64,000 bases of DNA from Cryptomeria japonica. Its lineage: Eukaryota > Streptophyta > Pinopsida > Cupressales > Cupressaceae. Within the stretch, counting starts at the first letter, position 1, and every line of letters starts with the position of its first letter. The notes under the pieces were generated by a model. The model searched no databases, had not been told where the DNA came from, and was given only the letters and a program-made list of their open reading frames with translations. Below are positions 53,601 through 57,229 of the stretch, one piece after another. Position numbers and translations under genes: made by a program. Location of the stretch: positions 474,854,573 to 474,918,572 of the forward strand of contig NC_081409.1 in assembly GCF_030272615.1 (NCBI RefSeq), written 5' to 3'.

Positions 53601-54612
53601 CATTTGTTAGCATTACATATTTGAAGATTGTGGGGATTATTCTGAATTAAACTTAATGCTTTAGGTTTCTTGTTTCCACCCCAACTTTGTAAATGTTTTG
53701 AGCACCAAACTACAGACAATATTATTTGCGACACAATATATATGAATCACAAAATATTAACATGCCTTTCAAAGATTATTTGAGTGGGCAGAATTTATTT
53801 GCATGTATTGTTATGGTCATGCTATCGAATATGCACTATGTATAACCATGGTGTAAATGGTACCACCAACAATTCATATTCAGTCTTACTAGCGGATGAC
53901 GTGCCTTACAACTTAAGCTCAAGGAGTTTGCATTTTGTGATGGAAGTTTGTGGTCTTGAATAACTCAAAATTACTGTTTAGGTATAGGTGTGCATTTGAC
54001 GTGTCAATTTTAAGGCCAGGCTCCAGCACCTTTGTAACTTTGGATTGAATTAACTAGAAGATTCCTTTGACTCATAACTGTAAACAAGGATAGGTGCTTC
54101 TTGGTCTTTTTTATAATGTGAATTCTATTTTGGGGCTTTGTAAACAGAATTCTCAATCAACTTATGATTTTCAGAGTCATTTGTTGCTACTCTGGGTAAA
54201 TACAGGATGCAATTATCATGACATTCTTGTTTTCTGTAAAGTAAACACTTATTTGTTTTCTGGCTATAGACCTTTGGCAAGTAATGGAAGCTATAAGCCT
54301 TTTCAATTAGTTTGATATGCTTTTAATGTGGTATTTTTATGCCAAAATTTAGTCTAGTATTATGTTTTTCCTGGAAGGACGATTGCATACTAGCATTTGT
54401 AATGTTTTACTACTTGGTACCAGGCAAGGCTTATTGGTGGGAGGACAATTCCATCAATCATCACTACAGCTTCTGTTGTTGGGGGTCTGATGTGTCTTGA
54501 GGTTTTTAAAATCTTGCAAGAGAAGCCTTTGGAGGAATACAGACATTCTTATTTCAACTTATCTTTGCCATTGTTTATATCTGCTCAACCTATAAAAGCT
54601 GTAGAAAACAAG
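2504..54612 (+). CDS. ubiquitin-activating enzyme E1 (partial, 7 exons)
   Basis: E1 enzymes activate ubiquitin with ATP, form a thioester on a catalytic cysteine and pass ubiquitin to E2 enzymes in cytosol and nucleus. Seven exons join in frame to 384 residues of a roughly 1050-residue protein. Order: end of the active adenylation domain ([14 protein letters not shown]), crossover and catalytic cysteine half-domain ([13 protein letters not shown]; Cys codon 3002-3004), second half-domain ([22 protein letters not shown]), then the adenylation-domain end ([40 protein letters not shown]). All introns are GT-AG, exon phases are consistent and no stop occurs, so it looks functional. The N-terminal part and the ubiquitin-fold domain lie outside. 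Several stretches look closer to animal/fungal UBA1 than to usual plant UBA1, so a divergent paralogue is possible. Confidence 0.9.
2930..3213 (+). CDS. E1 exon b: catalytic cysteine
   Basis: Acceptor TGTTTTGCAG ends at 2929; donor GTATGA starts at 3214. It encodes [20 protein letters not shown], then PICTIKNFP with the thioester cysteine at codon 3002-3004, EHTLQWA, and VNAYLS. The exon ends after two bases (AG) of a codon that the next exon completes to AGT (Ser). Confidence 0.93.
3214..4611. other. E1 intron, no feature
   Basis: AT-rich unique-looking intron DNA between exon b and the target site of Copia A. Both strands have only short chance frames. Nothing supportable seen. Confidence 0.5.
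4612..4616 (+). repeat. target-site duplication CTTTT, left of Copia A
   Basis: Matches 10664-10668 exactly; 5 bp is normal for LTR retrotransposons. Confidence 0.9.
4617..5580 (+). repeat. Copia A 5' LTR
   Basis: Starts TGTTGATTGTAACTAGG and ends ACTAAAATTAACA. Contains a TATA-like CCTATAAATAAG near 4903, a CATT microsatellite near 5017-5038 and three copies of a phrase around CACAGYGAACTCCAT. The 3' LTR has an extra tandem copy of a GGGCTGGGCCC unit that this LTR lacks. Confidence 0.93.
5581..5592 (+). promoter_or_regulatory. primer-binding site 1 (initiator tRNA-Met type)
   Basis: TGGTATCAGAGC directly after the LTR end, the standard Copia primer-binding site. With the preceding AACA it forms a 16-bp word repeated exactly at 5776-5791. 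Confidence 0.85.
5645..5779 (+). repeat. TRIM-like 135-bp LTR with tRNA-derived core
   Basis: TG...CA with 5-bp perfect terminal inverted repeat (TGTTG/CAACA), purine tract on its left and primer-binding site on its right: the layout of a 3' LTR joined to the next 5' leader. More than half of it is a tRNA-derived sequence. Confidence 0.65.
5698..5769 (+). ncRNA. tRNA-derived pol III promoter sequence (degenerate tRNA)
   Basis: 72 bases fold as a tRNA: acceptor GGGCCAG with CTGGTCC (one G-U), D arm GCTC/GAGC, T arm CTAGG/CCTAG with loop TTCGAGT, and discriminator A. The A box TAGCTCAGTGG and B box GGTTCGAGTCC both match consensus. The anticodon arm (27-31 CTCTA, 39-43 ATGGA) does not pair and position 33 is C, so this is not a working tRNA. 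Positions 34-36 read AGC. A T-run near 5830 could end a pol III transcript. Confidence 0.75.
5780..5791 (+). promoter_or_regulatory. primer-binding site 2
   Basis: Second exact TGGTATCAGAGC, directly after the CAACA end of the TRIM-like LTR. Probably the original Copia A site or the TRIM's own. Confidence 0.75.
5792..8554 (+). pseudogene. Copia A interior, decayed beyond recognition
   Basis: No frame longer than about 60 codons on either strand and no recognisable gag, integrase or reverse transcriptase. A short tandem duplication of a CCCAAGATAGGGTAAGG phrase lies at about 6596-6700. Presumably eroded gag-pol, because it sits between the leader and the recognisable end of pol. Confidence 0.6.
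8555..8815 (+). pseudogene. Copia A pol tail: RNase H remnant
   Basis: Frameshifted remains read [18 protein letters not shown] (the T-E-A-E-Y-x-A-A-S-x-A-x-E-A-x-W-L block of Copia RNase H), then [13 protein letters not shown] and [11 protein letters not shown], matching the A-D-I-L-T-K-P-L end of Copia polyproteins. Stop codons and shifts interrupt it. It fixes the + orientation of Copia A. Confidence 0.75.
8834..9137 (+). repeat. hairpin array 1 of Copia A (six units, 63/42-bp spacing)
   Basis: Six hairpins whose arms start at 8834, 8897, 8940, 9003, 9066 and 9108. Arms ACCACC/GGTGGT, ACCATC/GATGGT (three times), ACCATT/GATGGT and TCCACC/GGTGGA enclose a conserved loop core TCTGCGGGCAATGTAA. 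Between units lies a second small hairpin, CTTCTC-AGG-GAGAAG. Stem changes are paired. Located between pol and the 3' LTR. Confidence 0.85.
9138..9340 (+). repeat. hairpin array 2 of Copia A (four units)
   Basis: Arms at 9138-9142/9161-9165 (TCCAG/CTGGA), 9183-9187/9206-9210, 9238-9242/9261-9265 and 9313-9317/9336-9340 (TCCAT/ATGGA). An inner stem CTTG-TGTG-CAAG is conserved. The outer A-T to G-C swap is compensatory. Confidence 0.8.
9662..9676 (+). promoter_or_regulatory. Copia A polypurine tract
   Basis: CTAGTTAAGAGGGAG, directly before the 3' LTR; primes plus-strand synthesis. Confidence 0.8.
9677..10663 (+). repeat. Copia A 3' LTR
   Basis: Same start and end as the 5' LTR with scattered substitutions. 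Carries an extra tandem unit (GGGCTGGGCCC...CACACGC) near 9739-9810, and lacks two of the CATT repeats. Confidence 0.93.
10669..12650. other. E1 intron, no feature
   Basis: Intron DNA between Copia A and exon c. No convincing coding or transposon signal on either strand. Confidence 0.45.
12651..12717 (+). CDS. E1 exon c: catalytic cysteine domain
   Basis: Acceptor GTTTCCTAG ends at 12650; donor GTACGA starts at 12718. Its first T completes the split Ser codon; the rest reads [19 protein letters not shown] then IKQ. This is the E1 C-x-x-W-A-R motif region. It sits 9.4 kb from the previous exon because of the Copia A insertion and other intron DNA. Confidence 0.92.
13058..13291 (+). CDS. E1 exon d: second catalytic cysteine half-domain
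   Basis: Acceptor GGGAGATACAG ends at 13057; donor GTAAGA starts at 13292. It has 78 codons beginning [11 protein letters not shown], with [35 protein letters not shown] and ending VPVFKPK-like (IPVFKPK). F-W-S-x-x-K-R-x-P and A-A-N-L are hallmark E1 blocks. The downstream intron is 17.6 kb. Confidence 0.93.
13292..14330. other. E1 intron, no feature
   Basis: AT-rich intron start after exon d. No recognisable repeat or gene. Confidence 0.4.
14331..14750 (-). pseudogene. coiled-coil protein fragment
   Basis: On the - strand, frames read [19 protein letters not shown], then [20 protein letters not shown] and further Glu/Lys-rich sequence, with heptad-like spacing typical of a coiled coil. I do not recognise a family. 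It lies downstream of the hAT transposase remnant on the same strand, so it may be a captured gene fragment or part of another element. Interrupted by stops and a shift. Confidence 0.4.
14930..15134 (-). pseudogene. hAT transposase remnant, C-terminal part
   Basis: The - strand reads [20 protein letters not shown] then [11 protein letters not shown] and [14 protein letters not shown]. From memory this is the V-E-R-W-x-K-M-x-T-x-L-H-x-L-A-x-A-L-x-P-K-Y-Y region of plant hAT transposases. It continues the fragment at 23104-23700; Copia C inserted between them with ATGAT duplications. One stop is visible. Confidence 0.75.
15135..15139 (+). repeat. target-site duplication ATGAT, left of Copia C
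   Basis: Identical to 23104-23108; proves Copia C inserted as a unit into the hAT remnant. Confidence 0.9.
15140..15803 (-). repeat. Copia C 3' LTR, outer part
   Basis: Aligns with the right LTR from 22354 as far as the phrase CCAGCTATTGATG, where Copia B is inserted. The LTR resumes at 17762 and ends at 17843. Includes CTGGGAGAACCCTCC, which also occurs in the right LTR. Confidence 0.9.
16120..16292 (+). pseudogene. Copia B pol tail
   Basis: Reads [20 protein letters not shown] then [12 protein letters not shown], a stop, and [19 protein letters not shown]. This is the end of a Copia polyprotein (D-I-L-T-K-P-L followed by L-G-x-x-x-N). Nothing of reverse transcriptase is left. Confidence 0.8.
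16542..16838 (+). repeat. hairpin array of Copia B (five units, 67-72 bp apart)
   Basis: Arms GATATCA/TGATATC at 16542/16556, 16751/16765 and 16818/16832; GATGTCA/TGATATC (G-U) at 16614/16628; GATATTA/TAATATC at 16684/16698. Loops are TGAGACG, TGAGAAA or TGTGGCG. CCGTGG or CTGTGG follows each. Placed between pol and the purine tract, as in Copia A and C. Confidence 0.85.
16946..16960 (+). promoter_or_regulatory. Copia B polypurine tract
   Basis: TTGCTAAGAGGGAG directly before the 3' LTR; the same AAGAGGGAG core as Copia A and (reversed) Copia C. Confidence 0.75.
16961..17756 (+). repeat. Copia B 3' LTR
   Basis: 796 bp, TGTTAAAAG...TTAACA. Contains four tandem copies of the palindromic 16-mer ACTCCACATAGGAGTC at about 17307-17372. 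Confidence 0.88.
17307..17372. repeat. four tandem palindromic 16-mers
   Basis: ACTCCACATAGGAGTC repeated head to tail; each copy is an inverted repeat ACTCC/GGAGT around ACATA. Lies in the LTR of Copia B. A related GACTCC/GAGTC word continues to 17380. Confidence 0.9.
17762..17843 (-). repeat. Copia C 3' LTR, inner part
   Basis: Continues the LTR after Copia B: AAGCAAATCGAATACAAATG to CAGTCTTTAACA, matching 23022-23103. The purine tract CTCCCTCTTAAC (reverse strand GTTAAGAGGGAG) abuts at 17844. Confidence 0.9.
17932..18087 (-). repeat. hairpin array of Copia C
   Basis: Inverted repeats ATCACG/CGTGAT (17932/17949 and 18025/18042), ATCATG/CATGAT (17959/17976), CATGG/CCATG (17988/17999) and TATGG/CCATA (18072/18083; extends to about nine pairs with one bulge). 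Loops around ATTCACTC and CTACTC are conserved. Sits between pol and the purine tract. Confidence 0.82.
18211..18803 (-). pseudogene. Copia C RNase H region
   Basis: The - strand reads [55 protein letters not shown] (S-x-x-E-A-E-Y block), then after a frame break [20 protein letters not shown], the end of the polyprotein. Residues of the RNase H core (D-x-D, E, D) are partly visible. Shifts at about 18530 and 18800 kill the frame. Confidence 0.85.
18800..19900 (-). pseudogene. Copia C reverse transcriptase
   Basis: The - strand reads [51 protein letters not shown], a stop before MDVKTAFLN, then [12 protein letters not shown] and, after a shift near 19267, [12 protein letters not shown] (YVDD catalytic motif, codons 19163-19174) and [17 protein letters not shown]. 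Typical Copia order and motifs. Dead by one stop and one or more shifts. Confidence 0.92.
19955..20949 (-). pseudogene. Copia C integrase
   Basis: The - strand has the zinc-binding and core parts: [18 protein letters not shown] (first catalytic Asp), [29 protein letters not shown] (second Asp), then after a shift near 20555 [37 protein letters not shown] and the [19 protein letters not shown] tail. The D-D-E region is cut by the shift. It processes and inserts the cDNA in live relatives. Confidence 0.92.
21007..21882 (-). pseudogene. Copia C gag C-terminus, zinc knuckle and protease
   Basis: The - strand contains the gag linker, the zinc knuckle [15 protein letters not shown] (C-x2-C-x4-H-x4-C) and, after it, the aspartic protease signature [11 protein letters not shown]. 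Stops at 21232-21234 and near 21004 interrupt the run into the pre-integrase part ([19 protein letters not shown]). Confidence 0.92.
21907..22251 (-). pseudogene. Copia C gag N-terminus
   Basis: From ATG 22251 the - strand reads [20 protein letters not shown] and AKSIVDEP-like sequence typical of Copia gag (UBN2-type). A TGA at 21904-21906 separates it from the rest of gag, which continues in the same frame. The start follows the primer-binding site by about 100 bp, as usual. Confidence 0.88.
22336..22353 (-). promoter_or_regulatory. Copia C primer-binding site
   Basis: On the - strand, TGATATCAAAGTGGG directly follows the LTR end, a mutated form of the TGGTATCAGAG initiator tRNA-Met site. 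Confidence 0.75.
22354..23103 (-). repeat. Copia C 5' LTR
   Basis: 750 bp, complete, matching the split left LTR throughout with scattered substitutions. Confidence 0.93.
23104..23700 (-). pseudogene. hAT transposase remnant, central part
   Basis: The - strand reads [20 protein letters not shown] then FITNHHV near 23560-23640, and [19 protein letters not shown] then [19 protein letters not shown] near 23110-23270. From memory these are the K-x-K-x-I-x-x-F-I-x-N-H-H and W-x-x-V-E-Y-L-L-x-F-T...C-L-G-E-V-Y-D blocks of plant hAT transposases (DUF659-type). The ATGAT at 23104-23108 is a Copia C target duplication; the protein resumes at 15134 and below. Stops and an AT-rich gap (23400-23470) mark decay. 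Confidence 0.78.
24098..24318. repeat. 221-bp block, left copy
   Basis: Runs from CTCCCAGCCAATAACAAACA to ATCATTTATGCTCTTT and is repeated at 26755-26975. Contains GGGGACATTACA (about 24187-24198), the right end of a family D LTR, followed by flank. Confidence 0.85.
24319..26754 (+). mobile_element. family D solo LTR 1 (no matching target duplication)
   Basis: Starts TGTAATGTCCCCTTCTCC and ends GGGGATATTACA, so the ends are a 12-bp inverted repeat with one mismatch. Contains CTATTTTTAGTAAGTG motifs in the left part (24550-24900) and a hairpin array at 26177-26530. No coding frame. Flanks TCTTT and ACTCC differ; the block on each side is duplicated instead. Confidence 0.75.
26177..26530 (+). 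repeat. hairpin array in family D LTR 1
   Basis: CCATT-GCATA-AGTGG (26177), CCACT-GCATA-AGTGG (26315), CCGCT-GCATA-AGCGG (26377), a wobble-rich copy near 26424, and CGCT-GAAA-AGTG (26519). Followed by GGTTGGCTTGCCGCC-like words. Stem bases change in pairs while the loop is kept. Confidence 0.82.
26755..26975. repeat. 221-bp block, right copy
   Basis: Second copy of 24098-24318 with a few substitutions and small indels. Confidence 0.85.
27148..27458 (-). mobile_element. tRNA-derived SINE, - strand
   Basis: Flanked by perfect 11-bp duplications CAATTACTATT (27137-27147 and 27459-27469). On the - strand it starts with a tRNA-like head: A box around GAGCTTAGTTGG (27434-27446) and B box TGTTCAACTCC (27391-27401), then a body with two internal duplications (a GGAAGACCAAG...CAACTTAGAA unit and an AAACTTATTACAAATACTAG unit), ending in an A-run (T-run at 27148-27152). 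Inserted in family D solo LTR 2, so younger than it. Confidence 0.85.
28498..29110. repeat. tandem repeat, about 160-bp unit, four copies
   Basis: Units start near 28501, 28660 and 28823, with a partial fourth around 29030. Each contains GAGGTAGGTAAGAGGGTATA, GCCACCAAGG and GCTCTTGGGCTTAG. Lies inside solo LTR 2. No coding potential. Confidence 0.85.
29510..30853. other. E1 intron with a possible family D relic
   Basis: Mostly plain intron. At 29740-29815 a CCAGTGCAAAAGTG word and GGTTGGCTTGCCGCC recall the family D hairpin region, suggesting an old LTR relic into which solo LTR 2 inserted. Nothing else seen. Confidence 0.4.
30854..30991 (+). CDS. E1 exon e: variable linker
   Basis: Acceptor CTCCCACAG ends at 30853; donor GTAACC starts at 30992. 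It has 46 codons from [15 protein letters not shown] to [11 protein letters not shown]. This is the variable linker of E1 before the conserved F-x-K-D-D block; G-V-K-I and the Ser/Thr-rich linker suit the family. Less conserved than the other exons, but phase and position fit. Confidence 0.85.
30992..31737. other. E1 intron, no feature
   Basis: Intron start after exon e. Nothing supportable seen. Confidence 0.4.
31738..33320 (+). mobile_element. family D-like LTR 3 (left end clear, right end uncertain)
   Basis: Begins TGTAATGTCCCCATTTTTAC, matching the copy at 55475 (TGTAGTGTCCCCATGTTTAC). Both carry about 82-bp tandem repeats with GGAGAACA and CTATTTATAGTAAGTG. The right terminus and a matching duplication for ACTAT (31733-31737) were not found; the end coordinate is a guess from loss of similarity in texture. 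Confidence 0.55.
31875..32225. repeat. 82-bp tandem repeats with palindrome ACTATTTATAGT
   Basis: Four to five units, each with GGAGAACA, then CTATTTATAGTAAGTGSTTG and GGCACC. The 12-mer ACTATTTATAGT (arms ACTAT/ATAGT) is perfect at 32038-32049 and 32120-32131. Confidence 0.82.
33650..34130. repeat. CGGGTTC/GAACCCG-rich repeat with AT core
   Basis: Left part has CCGGGTTTGG, CCGGGTCC and GGTTCGCC words; right part has GAACCCAAACGAACCC and CCGAACCCGAACTGG; between them lies a (TA)n-rich stretch (33840-33990). The opposed motifs suggest a degenerate non-autonomous DNA transposon, possibly hAT-like; ends not defined. Confidence 0.4.
34198..34934 (+). mobile_element. possible family D LTR fragment
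   Basis: TATAATGTCCCCTTCTCC is one base off the family D start; GGAGCATTACA at 34924-34934 may be a mutated end. No matching target duplication. Low confidence. Confidence 0.35.
34935..35899. other. E1 intron, no feature
   Basis: No gene or clear repeat recognised. Confidence 0.35.
35900..36290. repeat. degenerate 60-bp repeats forming TAGGGA/TCCCTA hairpins
   Basis: Repeated phrase of AAGTTRTRGTAGGGA, TTTTATT, TCCCTATTAC. The best copy (36122-36148) makes a 10-pair stem with one G-U around loop TTTTATT; others at about 36188-36211 and 36240-36266 keep partial stems with one bulge. Upstream of the presumed promoter of the 37.5-kb unit. Confidence 0.6.
36770..36800 (+). promoter_or_regulatory. 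TATA-like promoter upstream of the long broken frame
   Basis: CTATTTAAGAG at about 36779, followed by pyrimidine-rich sequence and a long leader before ATG 37547. Only a motif match. Confidence 0.35.
39344..41227 (+). mobile_element. family D solo LTR inserted in the long ORF
   Basis: TGTAATGTCCCC to GGGAATATTACA, 1884 bp, flanked by TATTT (39339-39343) and TACTT (41228-41232), a 5-bp duplication with one substitution. Carries CTATTTTTAGTAAGT motifs at the left and a hairpin array at 40756-40996. Removing it with one duplication restores the host frame exactly. Confidence 0.88.
40756..40996 (+). repeat. hairpin array in the inserted family D LTR
   Basis: CCATT-GAACA-AGTGG (40756), CCACT-GAGTA-AGTGG (40820), a broken copy near 40854, CCGCT-GCATA-AGTGG (40898, G-U pair) and CCACT-GAAA-AGTGG (40983; GAAA is a GNRA-type tetraloop). 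Counterpart of 26177-26530. Confidence 0.82.
43187..43194 (+). promoter_or_regulatory. TATA box before the hairpin leader
   Basis: CCTATAAATACTTGAGG is a textbook plant TATA context. Transcription starting about 30 bp downstream would include the hairpin array at 43315-43750. Suggests that 42907-43990 is LTR-like (promoter then transcribed part). Confidence 0.55.
43315..43752 (+). repeat. array of seven TCTTTGWG-loop hairpins
   Basis: The octamer TCTTTGAG/TCTTTGTG (or one-base variant) followed by CT recurs seven times. Stems differ but pair: TTGCAG/CTGCAA near 43412, TGAG/CTCA (six pairs with G-U) near 43549, CAG/CTG near 43609, TCAAG/CTTGA near 43679, TGGAAG/CTTTCA (one G-U) near 43727. 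The first copy lies within a larger inverted repeat ACTCAAG/CTTGAGT. The copy near 43472 pairs poorly. Confidence 0.75.
43760..44214. other. tail of the 43-kb LTR-like region
   Basis: Contains GTGGTTGAAACCAC (self-complementary) near 43950 and TTTTGTA...TACAAAA around 43965-43993. No partner LTR was found, so boundaries are open. Confidence 0.35.
44220..45163 (+). mobile_element. solo LTR with AAATA target duplications
   Basis: TGTGATGTCCCC...GGGGGACATGACA, 944 bp, flanked by perfect AAATA (44215-44219, 45164-45168). Ends resemble family D but the body differs from LTRs 1, 2 and the 39-kb copy. No coding frame. Confidence 0.85.
45169..46500 (+). pseudogene. unrecognised decayed coding-like region
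   Basis: Short + strand frames (45748-45966 has 72 codons, starting [20 protein letters not shown]) separated by stops. Texture looks like eroded protein-coding sequence of a transposable element; no motif identified. Confidence 0.3.
46560..47060 (+). repeat. tandem duplication, about 170-bp unit, coding-like
   Basis: Two adjacent copies share GAGGAGACCATTGACT, GTAGAGAACCCA-like and GATGAGTCATC words (46760-46930 and 46934-47050). A further half-similar phrase around GAAATTTGACACC repeats at 46527 and 46597. Translation on + gives related peptides ([18 protein letters not shown] and EETIDLW[13 protein letters not shown]). Confidence 0.6.
47340..48160 (-). pseudogene. possible Gypsy gag remnant, - strand
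   Basis: The - strand from 48062 reads [20 protein letters not shown] and later [20 protein letters not shown], charged and helical, with stops. Position directly after a Gypsy-type primer-binding site suggests gag, but no diagnostic motif is present. Confidence 0.35.
48160..48179 (-). promoter_or_regulatory. Gypsy-type primer-binding site, - strand
   Basis: The - strand reads TTTTGGCGTCGTTGCCGATA, close to the TTGGCGCCGTTGCCGGGGA site of many plant Ty3/Gypsy elements. The CA end of the LTR (TGTTTAC on +) abuts it. Confidence 0.65.
48180..48425 (-). repeat. short Gypsy-like LTR, - strand
   Basis: TGTTTACTTCC to GGAACATTACA on +, 246 bp, TG...CA, next to the primer-binding site. The partner LTR and target duplication were not found on the left, so the element is truncated. 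Confidence 0.55.
48430..50289. other. unassigned decayed repeat DNA
   Basis: A few short coding-like stretches on + (48655-49360, including [20 protein letters not shown]) with many stops. Family not recognised. Confidence 0.3.
50290..50480. repeat. second GAGTCC/GACTTGG-rich segment
   Basis: Same motif texture as 1196-1372 (GAGTCCAGGCTTAGGACTTGG, GACTTGGCTTAGGATCC). Likely an end of another hAT-like element. Confidence 0.4.
50690..51660. repeat. CTGCTC/GCACCAA-rich tandem repeats, possible Copia LTR
   Basis: GGAAACCCTTATGGGAGAAAA near 50900 recalls the CTGGGAAAACCCTCC word of the Copia LTRs here. It is followed by GGCACCAACC repeats (50960-51080) and degenerate repeats of GAAGTCTGCTCCAAAATCA (51110-51640). 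LTR ends not found. Confidence 0.45.
52212..52318. repeat. 27-bp tandem repeat, four copies
   Basis: TTGACATCAATGACAACAA followed by TCTTGCTT, repeated head to tail with almost no divergence. Confidence 0.9.
52554..52765. repeat. tandem duplication, about 120-bp unit
   Basis: AAAATGCTTCATACAATAAT at 52554 and again at 52674, each continuing through ATATTGTCTAYGTAGAGAATG. Confidence 0.85.
52813..53060 (-). pseudogene. Copia reverse transcriptase fragment
   Basis: The - strand reads [20 protein letters not shown] then, after a small shift, SLYGLKQ-like remains near 52870. [10 protein letters not shown]-x-L-x-E-E-I-Y-M is the Copia reverse transcriptase core. Too short to assign to Copia A, B or C. 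It ends 85 bp before E1 exon f. Confidence 0.75.
53146..53271 (+). CDS. E1 exon f: FDKDD block
   Basis: Acceptor ATTGTACAG ends at 53145; donor GTTAGA starts at 53272. It has 42 codons: [21 protein letters not shown], then [11 protein letters not shown] and SDKLQ (listed as separate blocks). The family form is F-E-K-D-D-D-x-N-F-H-M-D-F-I followed by A-x-N-L-R-A-x-N-Y; here the H-M-D is H-A-E. It lies 22 kb from exon e. Confidence 0.93.
53272..54423. other. E1 intron between exons f and g
   Basis: 1152 bp, AT-rich, free of recognised transposons. Confidence 0.6.
54424..54612 (+). CDS. E1 exon g: adenylation domain C-terminal end
   Basis: Acceptor TTGGTACCAG ends at 54423; donor GTAAGA starts at 54613. 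It has 63 codons: [45 protein letters not shown], ending QPIKAVENK. The ubiquitin-fold domain should follow, but no matching exon is visible up to 64000, so the next intron exceeds 9.3 kb or the domain is lost. Confidence 0.93.
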
Positions 54613-55474
54613 GTAAGAATCCACTCTTTTTCCCCCAAAAGATTTACTTCATAATCTCATTCTTTATTTATACAAACTAGCTTTACCTTTGATTGATAAT
54701 GTTTGAGATGTTTGATATACAAACTAGCTGGTAAAGTTACATTAAATTCTTACAGTTTTTCCATTTGTAACTAGTCCTGTAATGAACACCAGCGAACACA
54801 TGATGACTAGATTCCATTAGTGGAATATGACCATGATATAATTCGGTAGTAAATGTTTTGTATAATTTTGCCTCATCTTTGGTGATCTCTCTTTACTTTC
54901 CAGCAATAATTGTATCATATTATAATTCCAAATCTAATCTGTCATATATGTTAGTAGCTTCTCTACTGATCACAGAGAACTGAACATTGTGAAGGGATGT
55001 ATATGCATTATAGCAATGATAGATATGATCGAGGTTAATTCAGGTGTTAAAAATATTCATTTCATTGTTCTTATGAAAAGCCCCTTAACAAGTGGCTGTC
55101 TTAAAGATTGCAATAATTATTGATTATGGACATATTGTGTTAATTAATCAACCACTTGAGATTCTTAAGAACATTCAATTCAATATGCTGATGTAACCAG
55201 GCTCACTGACCTTGTCTGCCCTCCCAGCTTGTGTAACACTTGTAGCCTTTGGAACAGGGATTTTGCAGCTAATGTTTATATGCACAAGCTGTGTATGCCT
55301 TGATGATTTGCAGTCTCATGGATTGCAAGTGTTGGTTGAAATGCAGAAGCATTGCAATAGGTACCTGCAAAGCCAAACCCAACTATTTCATTGGTCCTAG
55401 GTCTTTTCCTATTAAGTGAAAAATACCAAATGGATGTGGTAGACATAGATGTCTCTATAACAAGATATGCAAAA
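54613..55474. other. E1 intron, no feature
   Basis: Start of the last visible intron; nothing recognised. Confidence 0.4.
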
Positions 55475-56727
55475 TGTAGTGTCCCCATGTTTACGCCATA
55501 CTGTTCTGTGAGCGTTGGCGAGTTTATGGGTTTTTGTTGAAGGTTTTCAATTGAATTGGGAGAGTTCTAGCATTCTTGGAGAGCCCAGTTTAGGGTTTTC
55601 TTGTTATCTGGTGATGGTTTGGAGCTCAGTTGGTGCCTCAAGTTGGTGACAATACTTCTTGTAGTGTTCTAGATTTTTTGAATTTGTTCTCAATCTTTGG
55701 AGAACATTAGTATTTATAACAAGTGGTCGTTTTGGTACCAACGTTCTGTGTTTTTCTAGGTTTGTTCTCAGTACTTGGAGAACATTTCTACTTAAAGTGC
55801 TCGTTTCGGCACCAACATTATGTGTTTTTTTAGATTTGTTCTCCTCAGTCCTTAGAGAACATTGCTATATATAATAAGTGCTCGTTTTGGCACCAATGTT
55901 CTGAGTATTTTTGGGTTCTCAGTTTTTGAAGAACACTGCTATTTATTGTAAGTGCTTGTTTGGCATCAATATTTTTGGGTTTGTTTTCCTTCAATCCTTG
56001 GAGAACATTGCTATTCATAGTCAGCGCTAATTTTGGCACTAATCATCATCTTTCAGCATCAGTAGTGCTCTGGCATAATTGACTTTCCATTTTTGGCATC
56101 TTAGCAAGTTTCCGTAAGGTGATTGATATTATTTTAAATATTTGCACTGAAGTAATATGCTATTATTATTCACTTTGGTGCTTAAATATTAATAAGGTGC
56201 TTTTTGTTCCCCAAGTTGGATACCTAGGTGATGTGGGGGGACTTAAATTTTAAAGTGCCCTAATTCACTCTAAACTCTAAAAATTGGAGTTTTTGGCTGT
56301 CATCTCTCAAATTTAGAGTTTGGACACATAACAGGATGTTGCTGGAGTGAATAGAGAAGTTCTTCCAAAGTTGATTGAGGATAAACCTTGTCAAAGCACT
56401 AGTTTTGGTGGTGAAAGATCCTCCCTAGCTGGTTTGGGTGAGTTACTATCTCAGGAAACACAAATGCCTTCAAAGTTGTAGATCAAGGTTTCAAAAAGAA
56501 TGAAAATATTTAAGGTATTTTGATTGCAAGTTTGTTGGTTTGCTTTTTGGTGTTTTTGCAGAGATTTTGTGATGTTTTTGGAGGTGTTTCAGGTATTCTC
56601 TATACTGGTTGTGCAACTGAGGGTTTGAGGCAATGTCCTAGTTGCCGATCATTTCTTTGATGTTAAGAAAAGAGCTGGAACAAGTTTATGAATCTGGGTT
56701 ATCTCTTCTATGTGTTGGGTGATCAGA
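55475..56727 (+). mobile_element. family D-like LTR 4, right end missing
   Basis: TGTAGTGTCCCCATGTTTAC start, same subfamily as 31738. About 83-bp tandem repeats with GGAGAACATT and TATTTATARYAAGTG at 55690-56040. No right terminus found before the next TGTAATGTCCC start at 56728. Confidence 0.6.
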
Positions 56728-57229
56728 TGTAATGTCCCTTGAAGAGATACTTAGAATTTGCCTTCAAATAGATAGATTAAGATATCAACTATGGCATGTA
56801 ACCAATACCTTTCTTAAAATTATTATGTCACCTTCGATTTACTTAAAGGAACGACCTTAACTTTAACAAGGTTTTGATTGTTGATTGCCTATATATTTTG
56901 ATAGAAAATTGAAATTAACAATGAGGCCATGTTTCTGATATGAATAGTGAAGTATTATTTGAGATAATGAAATCTGATATAATTATTGACTTGAATATGG
57001 TTGATAGATAACAAGTAATCACTGTTGCTGAATATGTCTATTTGTTCATGCTTTGAAAATATGAGAGGCTATGCCTCAATTGGATAGCTGTGTCTGATTA
57101 GATCTTTATATCCCTGCTATAATCCTTGGTGCTGTGTCTGATTTTGGCCTTATGCTTGTGCGTCCTTTACTGATCAGAATAAAATTTGAAAATATTATTA
57201 TATATTTTCTTAGTTTGTCTATACGTTAG
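56728..57229 (+). mobile_element. another LTR left end (TGTAATGTCCCTTG), cut by the Gypsy element
   Basis: Begins with the shared terminal word; 500 bp follow before the Gypsy LTR. The remainder may lie beyond the Gypsy element, outside the window. Confidence 0.45.

Noticed and set aside
2504-54612. E1 as a pseudogene
   Set aside because: All seven exons lack stops and shifts, phases fit and splice sites are canonical.
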